Shown piece by piece: positions 1 through 5,571 of a stretch of DNA of 5,571 nt (within the stretch, counting starts at the first letter, position 1; each line of letters begins with the position of its first letter). Made by a program: the position numbers and the translations under genes. Under the pieces are notes generated by a model. The model made no database searches. It saw nothing but the letters and a program-made list of their open reading frames with translations, and was not told the origin of the DNA. The stretch comes from Bacteroidota bacterium (lineage in GTDB: Bacteria > Bacteroidota > Ignavibacteria > UBA10030 > UBA8401), in the NCBI GenBank assembly GCA_025355705.1, contig JANXZD010000272.1:1-5571 (forward strand), in the 5' to 3' direction.

Positions 1-53
1 ATACTCAACAAGAGATCGTGTTGAGCAATATCCTGACATTCTTTAAACAATAA
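1..53 (+). CDS. Probable 3' end of an upstream gene (partial)
   Basis: One forward frame is open from the window edge and stops at TAA 51-53. It encodes about 16 residues ending in SNILTFFKQ, an amphipathic, helix-like C-terminus typical of a real protein end. The stop overlaps the ATG at 53 in a TAATG arrangement, the same junction as at 587-591 between the next two genes, which supports genuine translation. Another frame also stays open as far as the TAA at 44-46, so the assignment is not certain. The fragment is too short to recognise a family. Confidence 0.4.
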   Translation, partial: TQQEIVLSNILTFFKQ

Positions 54-589
54 TGCGGCATAACGGTATGAACTCCGTTCCGCAAAGGGAGAGTATGCCG
101 ACAACGAAACAATCGATAGAATACCGTTTGTTGGTGCAGCCGACTTTCGACGAAACTAAGAACAAGCACGGGATTCTTTTTTTACTCGAGACATCGAAGC
201 AGTTCACCAATTTCAGCTACATCATTGATGTGAAGGAAATTGTTGATGGAAGAAAAATTGTTTGGCAATTGCGCGGACTCCGTGCACCATCAATGAACAT
301 GCCTTCAACAGGGACAGCACGATACAGTACTATCTATTTTGATCTCGGTAAAGAAGTGGATTTTACGTTGATCAAAAAAGATAACATTGATGCTTCAGCA
401 TCACTGAAATTTTTACCATCATCGGTCAAGTCGACAAAATCGATCGTGAATTTTTTGAAGATCTACACGGATGAGAATGAGTTCGTTGCCAATAGATTGA
501 CCGATGCAGATGTTCCTGAACTAAAACCGGACATCCATCGCGAAGTTGCAAAGACAAAAAAACTAACGACAAAAAAGAAAAAAGAGTAA
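53..589 (+). CDS. Hypothetical protein, lysine-rich C-terminus, coupled to lgt
   Basis: I do not recognise this family. The frame encodes 178 residues with no signal peptide and no clear membrane segment, so a soluble cytoplasmic protein is likely. Residues about 24-130 alternate hydrophobic and polar positions in a beta-rich pattern. The tail from about residue 166 is very basic (KTKKL, then KKKK), which could bind nucleic acid or ribosomes, but that is only inference. Two starts are plausible. ATG 53 overlaps the preceding stop (TAATG), matching the coupling used for lgt. ATG 95 has a purine-rich AGGGAGAG just upstream and would give 164 residues starting MPTTKQS, which looks more natural than the first 14 residues. 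I kept the longer form because overlaps are the local style. The stop at 587-589 overlaps the lgt start, so the two are probably co-translated. Confidence 0.65.
   Translation: MRHNGMNSVPQRESMPTTKQSIEYRLLVQPTFDETKNKHGILFLLETSKQFTNFSYIIDVKEIVDGRKIVWQLRGLRAPSMNMPSTGTARYSTIYFDLGKEVDFTLIKKDNIDASASLKFLPSSVKSTKSIVNFLKIYTDENEFVANRLTDADVPELKPDIHREVAKTKKLTTKKKKE
86..93 (+). promoter_or_regulatory. Possible ribosome binding site for the alternative start at 95
   Basis: AGGGAGAG lies directly before ATG 95, with only about three bases between its GGGAG core and the ATG. The spacing is shorter than usual. It is the only Shine-Dalgarno-like stretch near the 5' end of this gene, since nothing comparable precedes ATG 53. 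It argues for a 164-residue product but does not settle the start. Confidence 0.3.
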
Positions 590-1404
590 TGCACCCAATT
601 ATCTTCTCCTTCGGCGGTATCACCATCTACAGCTTCGGCTTAATGATGGGCATCTCATTCCTCATCGGCAACTATCTTCTTACCAAAGAGTTCACCCGAA
701 AGAAACTCCACCCTGATCTCGCATCGAACATCACCCTGATCGCATTGATCGCAGGAGTTTCCGGTTCCAAATTTTTATACCTGATGGAAAACTGGAGTGA
801 CTTTGCACGCGACCCGATTGGAATGACCTTCTCACCGGGAGGATTAACATTCTACGGCGGATTCATTCTTGCAACGGTTTCAATTTATTTCTACACAAAG
901 AAAAAGAAAATTCCATTCATGATGATCGCCGATGCAGCAGCACCGGCGTTACTCCTCGCATACGGTATTGCGCGCATCGGATGCCATCTTGCCGGCGATG
1001 GTGATTATGGATTTCCTTCAAATCTTCCGTGGGCAACAGATTATTCCAAAGGGACATATCCTCCGTCGGCGGCGTTCAGAAATTTTCCGGAAGTGACATC
1101 ACTGTTTCCAAACGGTATCGTTCCTGATAACACTCTTTGTCACCCCACACCGTTCTATGAAACGATCATCTGTTCCCTCTTCTTCCTTATCCTCTGGAGA
1201 AATCGAAAGAAGTGGAGCATTCAAGGTCAAGTCTTCTATGCATATCTTGTTCTTGCCGGCATCGAACGATTTACGGTCGAGTTCTTTAGACTTAATCCGC
1301 GCTTGATGTTTGGTCTAAGCGAAGCACAGATCATTGCTGTTATTCTGATCGCAGTCGGCGCGATCGGATGGAACTCGCTGAAGCGTGAAGAAAAATTAAC
1401 ATAA
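589..1404 (+). CDS. lgt: Prolipoprotein diacylglyceryl transferase
   Basis: Lgt is an inner-membrane enzyme that moves diacylglycerol from phosphatidylglycerol onto the lipobox cysteine of prolipoproteins, the first step of lipoprotein maturation. The 271 residues fit the family length and contain about seven hydrophobic segments. Family landmarks appear in order: the N-terminal HPIIFSFGGITIYSFG stretch, GSKFLYLMEN (58-67), GGLTFYGG (84-91), the signature region ARIGCHLAGDGDYG (128-141), HPTPFYE (185-191) and ERFTVEFFR (226-234). By alignment from memory with E. coli Lgt, Arg129 and Arg227 match Arg143 and Arg239. Tyr89 replaces His103, and the Asn146 and Glu151 positions read Cys132 and Asp137. 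Between the signature and HPTPFYE lies a longer than usual loop (about 142-184) rich in aromatic residues and proline, probably periplasmic. The ATG overlaps the preceding stop and follows an A-rich stretch, so translation is probably coupled. The family call is secure. Confidence 0.95.
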   Translation: MHPIIFSFGGITIYSFGLMMGISFLIGNYLLTKEFTRKKLHPDLASNITLIALIAGVSGSKFLYLMENWSDFARDPIGMTFSPGGLTFYGGFILATVSIYFYTKKKKIPFMMIADAAAPALLLAYGIARIGCHLAGDGDYGFPSNLPWATDYSKGTYPPSAAFRNFPEVTSLFPNGIVPDNTLCHPTPFYETIICSLFFLILWRNRKKWSIQGQVFYAYLVLAGIERFTVEFFRLNPRLMFGLSEAQIIAVILIAVGAIGWNSLKREEKLT

Positions 1405-1419
1405 CCCTAACTTGTGATC

Positions 1420-2151
1420 ATGAATCTTATCCTCGGCAGAAAACCAGTACTTGATGCGCTAAAGTCAAACACACCAATTGACAGGTTAATGATCGCGCAA
1501 AATTCTCACGGTGAAGTGATCGATGAGATCATTAGATTTGCAAAGCAAAAAAATATCCCGTTCAGATTATCGCCTGCCGATCAGATCTCAAAAACTGCAC
1601 AGAATCAAAACACGCAAGGGGTCATTGCTTTTATTGGAACGAAGGAATTTTCCGATATCAGCGAACTGTTTGAAGTTGCAAAATCAAAGAATGAGAAGCC
1701 GTTCTTCCTGATCTTTGATGAGATCGAAGATGTCCATAATCTTGGCGCGTTGATCCGAACTGCAGTCTGCACCGGCGCACACGGCGGTATCATTCCAAAA
1801 CATCATAACGCACCGGTGAATGATACTGTGGTGAAAACATCGGCCGGCGCAAGTATGCATTTCCCGATGGCACGCGTGACAAATATTGCACAGACCATCG
1901 ATGAACTGAAAGAGAACGGTGTGTGGATCGTCGGAACGGAAATGACTGCTTCAAAAAGTTTTATCGATGTTGATTATTCCGTCCCGGTTGCCTTGGTGAT
2001 CGGGAACGAAGGAAAAGGAATGCGTCGATTGGTGAAAGATAAATGCGACTTCCTCGTCAAGATCCCGATGAAGGGAGATTTTGAATCGCTGAACGCTTCG
2101 GTTGCCGGTGCGATCGTGATGTATGAAGTTCTGCGAAGCAGATCTACATAA
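1420..2151 (+). CDS. rlmB: 23S rRNA (guanosine-2'-O)-methyltransferase RlmB, TrmH/SpoU family
   Basis: RlmB uses S-adenosylmethionine to methylate the ribose 2'-O of G2251 (E. coli numbering) in the peptidyl-transferase P-loop of 23S rRNA. From ATG 1420 the product has 243 residues, the usual family length. Residues about 2-75 form the SpoU substrate-binding domain (start LILGRKPVLDAL, end NTQGVIAFI). The SPOUT knot domain follows, with motif 1 VHNLGALIRTA (105-115, Asn107 and catalytic-type Arg113), motif 2 VALVIGNEGKGM (190-201) and motif 3 IPMKGDFESLNASVAGA (215-231). A GTG at 1414 in the same frame would add two residues. I prefer the ATG because MNLILGRKPV is a typical family start. No Shine-Dalgarno sequence precedes either. 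The gene starts 15 bases after lgt and is probably co-transcribed. Assignment to RlmB rather than another TrmH-family enzyme rests on length, the N-terminal domain and motif wording. Confidence 0.92.
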   Translation: MNLILGRKPVLDALKSNTPIDRLMIAQNSHGEVIDEIIRFAKQKNIPFRLSPADQISKTAQNQNTQGVIAFIGTKEFSDISELFEVAKSKNEKPFFLIFDEIEDVHNLGALIRTAVCTGAHGGIIPKHHNAPVNDTVVKTSAGASMHFPMARVTNIAQTIDELKENGVWIVGTEMTASKSFIDVDYSVPVALVIGNEGKGMRRLVKDKCDFLVKIPMKGDFESLNASVAGAIVMYEVLRSRST

Positions 2152-2222
2152 TCTGGCTCACTGAAGATACCAATATCTCCGACCTTACAAAACAATAATC
2201 ATCTGTATTCTTAGGACAATCA

Positions 2223-3707
2223 ATGTCTGAAAAATCATCCTCTTCCCTGCTTTCAACATTCCCAAAAGTCTTTTGGACCGCCAATGTCATGGAGTTGTTT
2301 GAGCGGGGCGCATATTACGGAATGAATTCTGTCCTTGCTGTCTACCTCACCAATTCCGTTCGCGAAGGTGGGCTCGGCTTCACAGAACAATCAGTAGGAT
2401 TCCTGCAAAGTTTGATCTACGCCTGCACGTATGTTGTTCCAATCCTGGGTGGTGCGCTTGCAGACCGTTATGGATATCGAAGAATGTTAATGGTGGCATT
2501 CTCATTTCTTGCTGTCGGGTATTTCCTTGCAGGACAAATGAGCGCATACGGGGCCGTCTTTGCAAGTCTGCTAATTATGGCAACCGGTTCGGGACTGTTC
2601 AAACCGATCATCAGTGGAACGATCGCACGATCGACCAATGAAGCGAATTCCGGATTTGGATTTGGAGTATATTATTGGATGATCAATCTCGGCGCGTTTC
2701 TTGCACCGCTCGCCGTTAGTTATTTAAAAGGATTTTCGTGGAACTATGTTTTCATCGCATCATCGCTCTATTGTGCGTTGATGATCATCCCTACCCTGTT
2801 CACATTCACCGAACCGCCGAAACCTGAGAATACGAAATCTTTAAAACAAGTATTGAGCGGAATGACGATGGTGCTCGGTGATGCCCGATTTATGCTGATG
2901 ATCTTTGTCTATTCATTTTTCTGGATCCTCTATTTTCAGAATTTTGGATCGGTTCTTTGGTTCTTGAGGGATTTTGTCAATACAACACCGATCGATGCTT
3001 TCTTTGCTTCGCTTGGAATTCCCGTAAAGTTCGATGCAGAACATGTCACGGTCATCAATGCCGGAACGATCATTCTATTGCAAGTATTCATCAGCCGCAT
3101 TGTAAAAAATACCAAACCTCTTTTGACAATGGTCAGCGGCATTGGATTTGGCGTTCTCGGATTTATCTGCCTGGCATTTGCTTCGAACATTTGGATCTTC
3201 ATTCTTGGTATTGCGGTGTTTTCTATCGGAGAAATGACCGCTCATCCGAAATATTACAGTTATGTAGGACTCGTTGCACCGTCCGATAAAAAAGCGGTCT
3301 ATATGGGATATGCATTTTTATACGGCGTCATCGGGAGTCTCGTCGGCTCAAATCTTGGCGGAGCAATGTATGAGAATCTCTTGAAGCCTCTTGTTGGTCA
3401 GACCGGAATTGAAAACAGCATCCGTACATTCTGGCTGATCTTTGCTGTCCTTGGAATTTTTGCTGCACTCGGACTTCTTCTGTATAATAAATATTTTTCT
3501 GCCGATACACCTGAAACAAATGCAAAAGCACGGACCATAATGATCGGCGTCTATTCTGCATTGATCATTATGGGAGTTTGGTTCGTGGTTCTCTCTTTAT
3601 CGAAAGAGACTGTTTCGTATAAAACGTTAGTGCAAGCAGCGATTATGCTGCTCATTGGAAGCGGCGGAATATCCATCAGCATCAAGAAAGAACCGATTAC
3701 CTTATGA
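2223..3707 (+). CDS. POT/PTR-family proton-coupled oligopeptide transporter (MFS)
   Basis: This is an inner-membrane secondary transporter of the major facilitator superfamily. POT members usually import di- and tripeptides with protons. Its 494 residues show the family proton-coupling motif ExxERxxYY in the first helix (Glu24, Glu27, Arg28, Tyr31, Tyr32), the GGALADRYGYRR loop motif (76-87), GLFKP with the conserved helix-4 lysine (Lys127), YYWMINLG (150-157, the usual FYxxINxG) and an acidic helix-10 GEM (Glu337). I count about 14 hydrophobic segments. The link between helices 6 and 7 (about 197-222) is short and polar, whereas bacterial POTs usually carry two extra helices there. Instead, two helices follow helix 12 (about 437-460 and 467-487). 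After GEM the sequence reads TAHPKYYSYVG rather than the usual SPxGLS type, so the substrate may differ. AGGA at 2213-2216 lies six bases before the ATG. The stop overlaps the corA start. Confidence 0.85.
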   Translation: MSEKSSSSLLSTFPKVFWTANVMELFERGAYYGMNSVLAVYLTNSVREGGLGFTEQSVGFLQSLIYACTYVVPILGGALADRYGYRRMLMVAFSFLAVGYFLAGQMSAYGAVFASLLIMATGSGLFKPIISGTIARSTNEANSGFGFGVYYWMINLGAFLAPLAVSYLKGFSWNYVFIASSLYCALMIIPTLFTFTEPPKPENTKSLKQVLSGMTMVLGDARFMLMIFVYSFFWILYFQNFGSVLWFLRDFVNTTPIDAFFASLGIPVKFDAEHVTVINAGTIILLQVFISRIVKNTKPLLTMVSGIGFGVLGFICLAFASNIWIFILGIAVFSIGEMTAHPKYYSYVGLVAPSDKKAVYMGYAFLYGVIGSLVGSNLGGAMYENLLKPLVGQTGIENSIRTFWLIFAVLGIFAALGLLLYNKYFSADTPETNAKARTIMIGVYSALIIMGVWFVVLSLSKETVSYKTLVQAAIMLLIGSGGISISIKKEPITL

Positions 3708-4603
3708 TCACACGCTATACTAACACCGGAAAGAAGAAGTTCGAATGGATCGATGTCATCAATCCGTCCGTCGATGAATTAAAAGTGGTTGCCGAAGAAC
3801 ATTCTCTTCATAATAACTCGGTCCAAGACAGTCTGCAGCCGGAACATCTTCCGAAATTCGAATGGATCGATAATACCGTGTTCATCATTGCGCGCGTGTA
3901 CGATTATCTCTCATCGGGTGATGCAGATACAATTCAGGACATCAGCAACAAAGTTGCGATCTTTGTCGGAAAGGATTTCATCATCACGATCCATCGCGGT
4001 GAACAGCCGTTCCTGGATGCGATACGATCGAAACATTTTGAGACAGCACAATGCGCGGCTCCGAACGACCTTCTGATCAAAATACTCTATTACATATTTC
4101 AATCGTACGTCACTCCTTCATTATTGCTGGAGGATGAACTGGACCTGTTGGAGACGCAGATCGTTCTGAAGAATCAAACGAACACTGTGCTGCGGAAATT
4201 ATACCATTTAAAACGAAAAGCTGCCGTGTGTCTGCGGATCCTTCGTCTCTCCAAAACCATCATAGATAATCTTGACAAGAATACTTCTGCCGTGATACAA
4301 CAAGATCTCCGTGAATTTTTTCTTGGTTTGGAAACATCCTACGACCAGACGATCGAAAACGCGAACAATCTGCTGAACCTGTACATTTCCCTTTCGTCGC
4401 AACGGACAAATGAGGTCGTCCGTGTCTTGACGTTGTTTTCGGTCTTCTTCATGCCGTTAACGTTCATCGTCGGGATCTACGGAATGAACTTCGAATTCAT
4501 GCCCGAACTTCACAGTGCGTATGGATACCCTGTCGTTATTACCTTGATGGGTCTCATCACTCTCGGAATCTTTTTCTGGTTCAAAAAGAAACATTGGCTG
4601 TAA
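3704..4603 (+). CDS. corA: CorA-family magnesium/divalent cation transporter
   Basis: CorA proteins form homopentameric inner-membrane channels for Mg2+ (also Co2+ or Ni2+), with a large cytoplasmic domain that senses the ion. The 299 residues end in the family arrangement: a long charged helix (about 140-240), transmembrane helix 1 (about 241-259, with FFMPLTFIVGIYG), the invariant GMN selectivity motif (260-262) with the MPEL loop (266-269), transmembrane helix 2 (about 274-293) and a short basic tail KKKHWL. The N-terminal domain (about 1-135) shows typical CorA sequence such as EWIDVINPSVDEL and FIITIHRG. The protein is complete but in the shorter size range of the family. ATG 3704 overlaps the transporter stop (ATGA), implying translational coupling; no Shine-Dalgarno sequence is evident. 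KFEWID occurs twice (12-17 and 51-56). The ion actually transported cannot be read from sequence. Confidence 0.93.
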   Translation: MITRYTNTGKKKFEWIDVINPSVDELKVVAEEHSLHNNSVQDSLQPEHLPKFEWIDNTVFIIARVYDYLSSGDADTIQDISNKVAIFVGKDFIITIHRGEQPFLDAIRSKHFETAQCAAPNDLLIKILYYIFQSYVTPSLLLEDELDLLETQIVLKNQTNTVLRKLYHLKRKAAVCLRILRLSKTIIDNLDKNTSAVIQQDLREFFLGLETSYDQTIENANNLLNLYISLSSQRTNEVVRVLTLFSVFFMPLTFIVGIYGMNFEFMPELHSAYGYPVVITLMGLITLGIFFWFKKKHWL

Positions 4604-4622
4604 TCGGTTAAAAAAATCCTTC

Positions 4623-4651
4623 TTGACACTATTGCTCTGAATTCATACCTT
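4623..4651 (+). promoter_or_regulatory. Candidate sigma-70-type promoter for the small membrane protein gene
   Basis: A perfect -35 box TTGACA (4623-4628) is followed after 17 bases by TACCTT (4646-4651), a poor -10 match (three of six). It lies in the 105-base gap after corA and upstream of a strong ribosome binding site, so a start of transcription here is reasonable. The weak -10 would fit an activator-dependent or weak promoter, or chance. Confidence 0.35.
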
Positions 4652-4697
4652 TCTGTCCGAATTCACGCTATTTGTTACAGACTTCATCACTTTTCAC

Positions 4698-4703
4698 AGG
4701 AGG
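4698..4703 (+). promoter_or_regulatory. Strong Shine-Dalgarno sequence AGGAGG
   Basis: This is the only perfect AGGAGG placed before a gene start in the window. It sits five bases before ATG 4709 and eight before ATG 4712. The spacing slightly favours the second ATG, so the product may be 139 rather than 140 residues. Other starts here rely on overlaps or weak sites, so this gene may be expressed independently and more strongly. Confidence 0.75.
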
Positions 4704-4708
4704 CTGTT

Positions 4709-5131
4709 ATGATGACTAAAAATTTCTGGATCGCTGTTATTGTTGGCGGTGTTGTTGTAAATGCTCTTGATTTTGCGATCATGGGTAACGTACTGCAGAA
4801 TATGTATTTCGTCAATATGTCGAGCATGAATCAAACGGCAAACCCTCTGTGGTATATCATTGGAGATTTTCTCGCAGCGTTTGTCTTCACGTGGTTCTAT
4901 GACAAAGTGTATAGGAGTTTTGAAGGAGGTATGCAAGGCGGAATGAAATTTGGGATCTATGCAGGTGTGCTCGTAAATTTTCCTGCAATGATCTTTTTGC
5001 ATTTAATGTTCAAAGATTATCCATATTCACTCTCGTGGATCATGACGGTCTATGGAATTATTTGGTCTTCCATTCTAGGTTCAGTGGTAGGAAAATTGTA
5101 TGTGAAAGCTGCATCGGCTTCGGCCGCATAA
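4709..5131 (+). CDS. Small four-helix integral membrane protein, unknown function
   Basis: I cannot assign a named family with confidence. The 140 residues contain four hydrophobic segments: about 6-26, 46-64, 81-101 and 108-129. The first, WIAVIVGGVVVNALDF, is not followed by a clear cleavage site, so it is probably a retained helix. Between helices 2 and 3 is a short loop with a repeated Gly-Gly-Met pattern (EGGMQGGMKFG, 72-82). The tail is small and alanine-rich (KAASASAA). Size and topology recall small four-helix families such as DUF1761, but I see no diagnostic motif. The gene has its own strong ribosome binding site and candidate promoter and ends just before a hairpin terminator, so it is probably transcribed alone. 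ATG 4712 is an equally good start. Confidence 0.8.
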   Translation: MMTKNFWIAVIVGGVVVNALDFAIMGNVLQNMYFVNMSSMNQTANPLWYIIGDFLAAFVFTWFYDKVYRSFEGGMQGGMKFGIYAGVLVNFPAMIFLHLMFKDYPYSLSWIMTVYGIIWSSILGSVVGKLYVKAASASAA

Positions 5132-5137
5132 TTTTTG

Positions 5138-5175
5138 AAAACCTTGTCAAGGGTTCTGAACCTTGACAAGGTTTT
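5138..5175. terminator. Bidirectional hairpin terminator between convergent genes
   Basis: A perfect 15-bp inverted repeat has its left arm at 5138-5152, an 8-base loop at 5153-5160 and its right arm at 5161-5175. The arms begin with AAAA and end with TTTT, so the hairpin is followed by a T-rich run on either strand (TTTTACTTTATTT on +, TTTTCAAAAAT on -). It starts six bases after the stop of the + strand membrane gene and ends three bases before the stop of the - strand gene, the expected place for a shared rho-independent terminator. Each arm also contains an 11-base odd palindrome, CCTTG-N-CAAGG. Confidence 0.85.
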
Positions 5176-5178
5176 ACT

Positions 5179-5571
5179 TTATTTCCCCCACAATACATCA
5201 CTCGGTAACACATTCTCATCCTTCAATAATCGCAATCCAAACTCTCTTCCTTTTGCATTCGCTTGTTTGTCCCGCGGGTCATTGTTCCCTCCCATCACAA
5301 ATCTATTTTCACCCAATTCGAACAGATCGCCGATCCATTTCGCAAATGTATTTGAATTGGTATAATGCGCAATATACGCTGAGCCGAAAAAATGCTGTAA
5401 TTTATCTTTGTCGCTTGCTTTCAGATCATCATTGAGGACTTTTTTCGGAAGATGGGTCCTTCGCAGACTGAAGAGCGAATCATTTTCAAACGTGAGCGGA
5501 AAATAGATCGATCCGATGATCGGAACTTTGAATCCTAATTTTCGATGATCCATCACTGCAAATGTCGAGAT
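5179..5571 (-). CDS. C-terminal part of a hypothetical protein, YfiM/DUF2279-like pattern (partial)
   Basis: The minus-strand frame is open from the window edge (5571) to its stop at 5179-5181, giving 130 visible residues; the start lies outside. GTG 5556 and ATG 5553 are in frame but need not be starts. Visible landmarks are DKDKLQHFFGSAYIAHY (54-70), then GDLFELGE (81-88), FVMGG (91-95) and DPRDKQANAKGREFG (98-112). A DKxxHF motif followed by an acidic stretch and a D..AN..G..FG ending recalls YfiM/DUF2279 lipoproteins and, more distantly, VanZ-like proteins. Here the intervening region is barely hydrophobic, unlike VanZ. YfiM-type proteins are usually envelope-associated, but whether this one has a signal peptide cannot be seen. 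The gene converges on the membrane-protein gene and shares its terminator. Coding status is well supported; the family is tentative. Confidence 0.7.
   Translation of the reverse strand: MSTFAVMDHRKLGFKVPIIGSIYFPLTFENDSLFSLRRTHLPKKVLNDDLKASDKDKLQHFFGSAYIAHYTNSNTFAKWIGDLFELGENRFVMGGNNDPRDKQANAKGREFGLRLLKDENVLPSDVLWGK

Noticed and set aside
557..586. A-rich tract at the end of the unknown gene as possible programmed frameshift site
   Set aside because: The frame continues to a normal stop with a coupled downstream start, and no slippery heptamer with downstream structure is evident. The lysine-rich tail explains it.
2170..2185. Small hairpin AGATA-ccaa-TATCT between rlmB and the transporter gene
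   Set aside because: The stem has only five A/T-rich base pairs and no T-run follows, so it does not support a terminator.
2184..2211. CTTACA and TATTCT, spaced 16 bases, as a promoter for the transporter gene
   Set aside because: Each box matches consensus at four of six positions, which is common by chance in AT-rich intergenic DNA.
2957..3289. Forward-strand reading frame of 110 codons within the transporter gene
   Set aside because: It is out of frame within a secure POT gene, rich in Cys, His and Arg with no domain pattern, so it is a shadow frame.
4271..4279. CTTGACAAG inside corA, resembling the palindromes in the terminator
   Set aside because: It is one short copy lacking the outer bases, lies in well-conserved coding sequence and is explained by the codons.
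4694..5002. Minus-strand frame of 102 codons opposite the small membrane protein gene
   Set aside because: The + strand frame has a strong ribosome binding site and regular membrane helices; the antisense frame has neither a start signal nor recognisable composition.
5135..5435. Two forward-strand frames beyond the hairpin (5135-5365 and 5163-5435)
   Set aside because: They lie antisense to a better minus-strand frame with protein-like motifs, one runs through the terminator hairpin, and neither has a ribosome binding site.

Overview
The window looks like an ordinary bacterial chromosome segment with compact, mostly co-directional genes. Base composition is moderate and slightly AT-leaning by eye. 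Gene starts often lack a strong Shine-Dalgarno sequence and are joined by TAATG or ATGA overlaps. Together with the Lgt sequence variant, this would fit a member of the Bacteroidota/Chlorobiota/Ignavibacteriota group, but that is a low-confidence inference. There is no rRNA, tRNA, CRISPR array, insertion sequence or phage gene.

Layout: bases 1-53 probably hold the last codons of an upstream gene. Then come, all on the + strand: an unrecognised protein of 178 codons (53-589), the lipoprotein-modifying enzyme Lgt (589-1404), the 23S rRNA 2'-O-methyltransferase RlmB (1420-2151), a POT/PTR-family transporter (2223-3707) and a CorA-type divalent-cation channel (3704-4603). The overlaps at 53, 589 and 3704, and the short gaps elsewhere, suggest one operon or two abutting ones. 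Its products are functionally mixed: envelope lipoprotein maturation, ribosome modification, peptide-type uptake and Mg2+ transport.

After a 105-base gap with a perfect TTGACA box and the window's best ribosome binding site, a separate gene encodes a small four-helix membrane protein (4709-5131). A 38-base perfect inverted repeat follows and probably ends transcription from both sides. Beyond it, the 3' part of a convergent minus-strand gene runs off the window edge (5179-5571). It carries a DK..HF / D..AN..G pattern reminiscent of YfiM/DUF2279 or VanZ-like proteins.

I found no clear novel multi-gene system. The points most worth a second look are the nested palindromes in the convergent terminator, the altered architecture of the POT transporter, the atypical active-site residues in Lgt, the unknown gene coupled to lgt, and a roughly three-fold excess of GATC.
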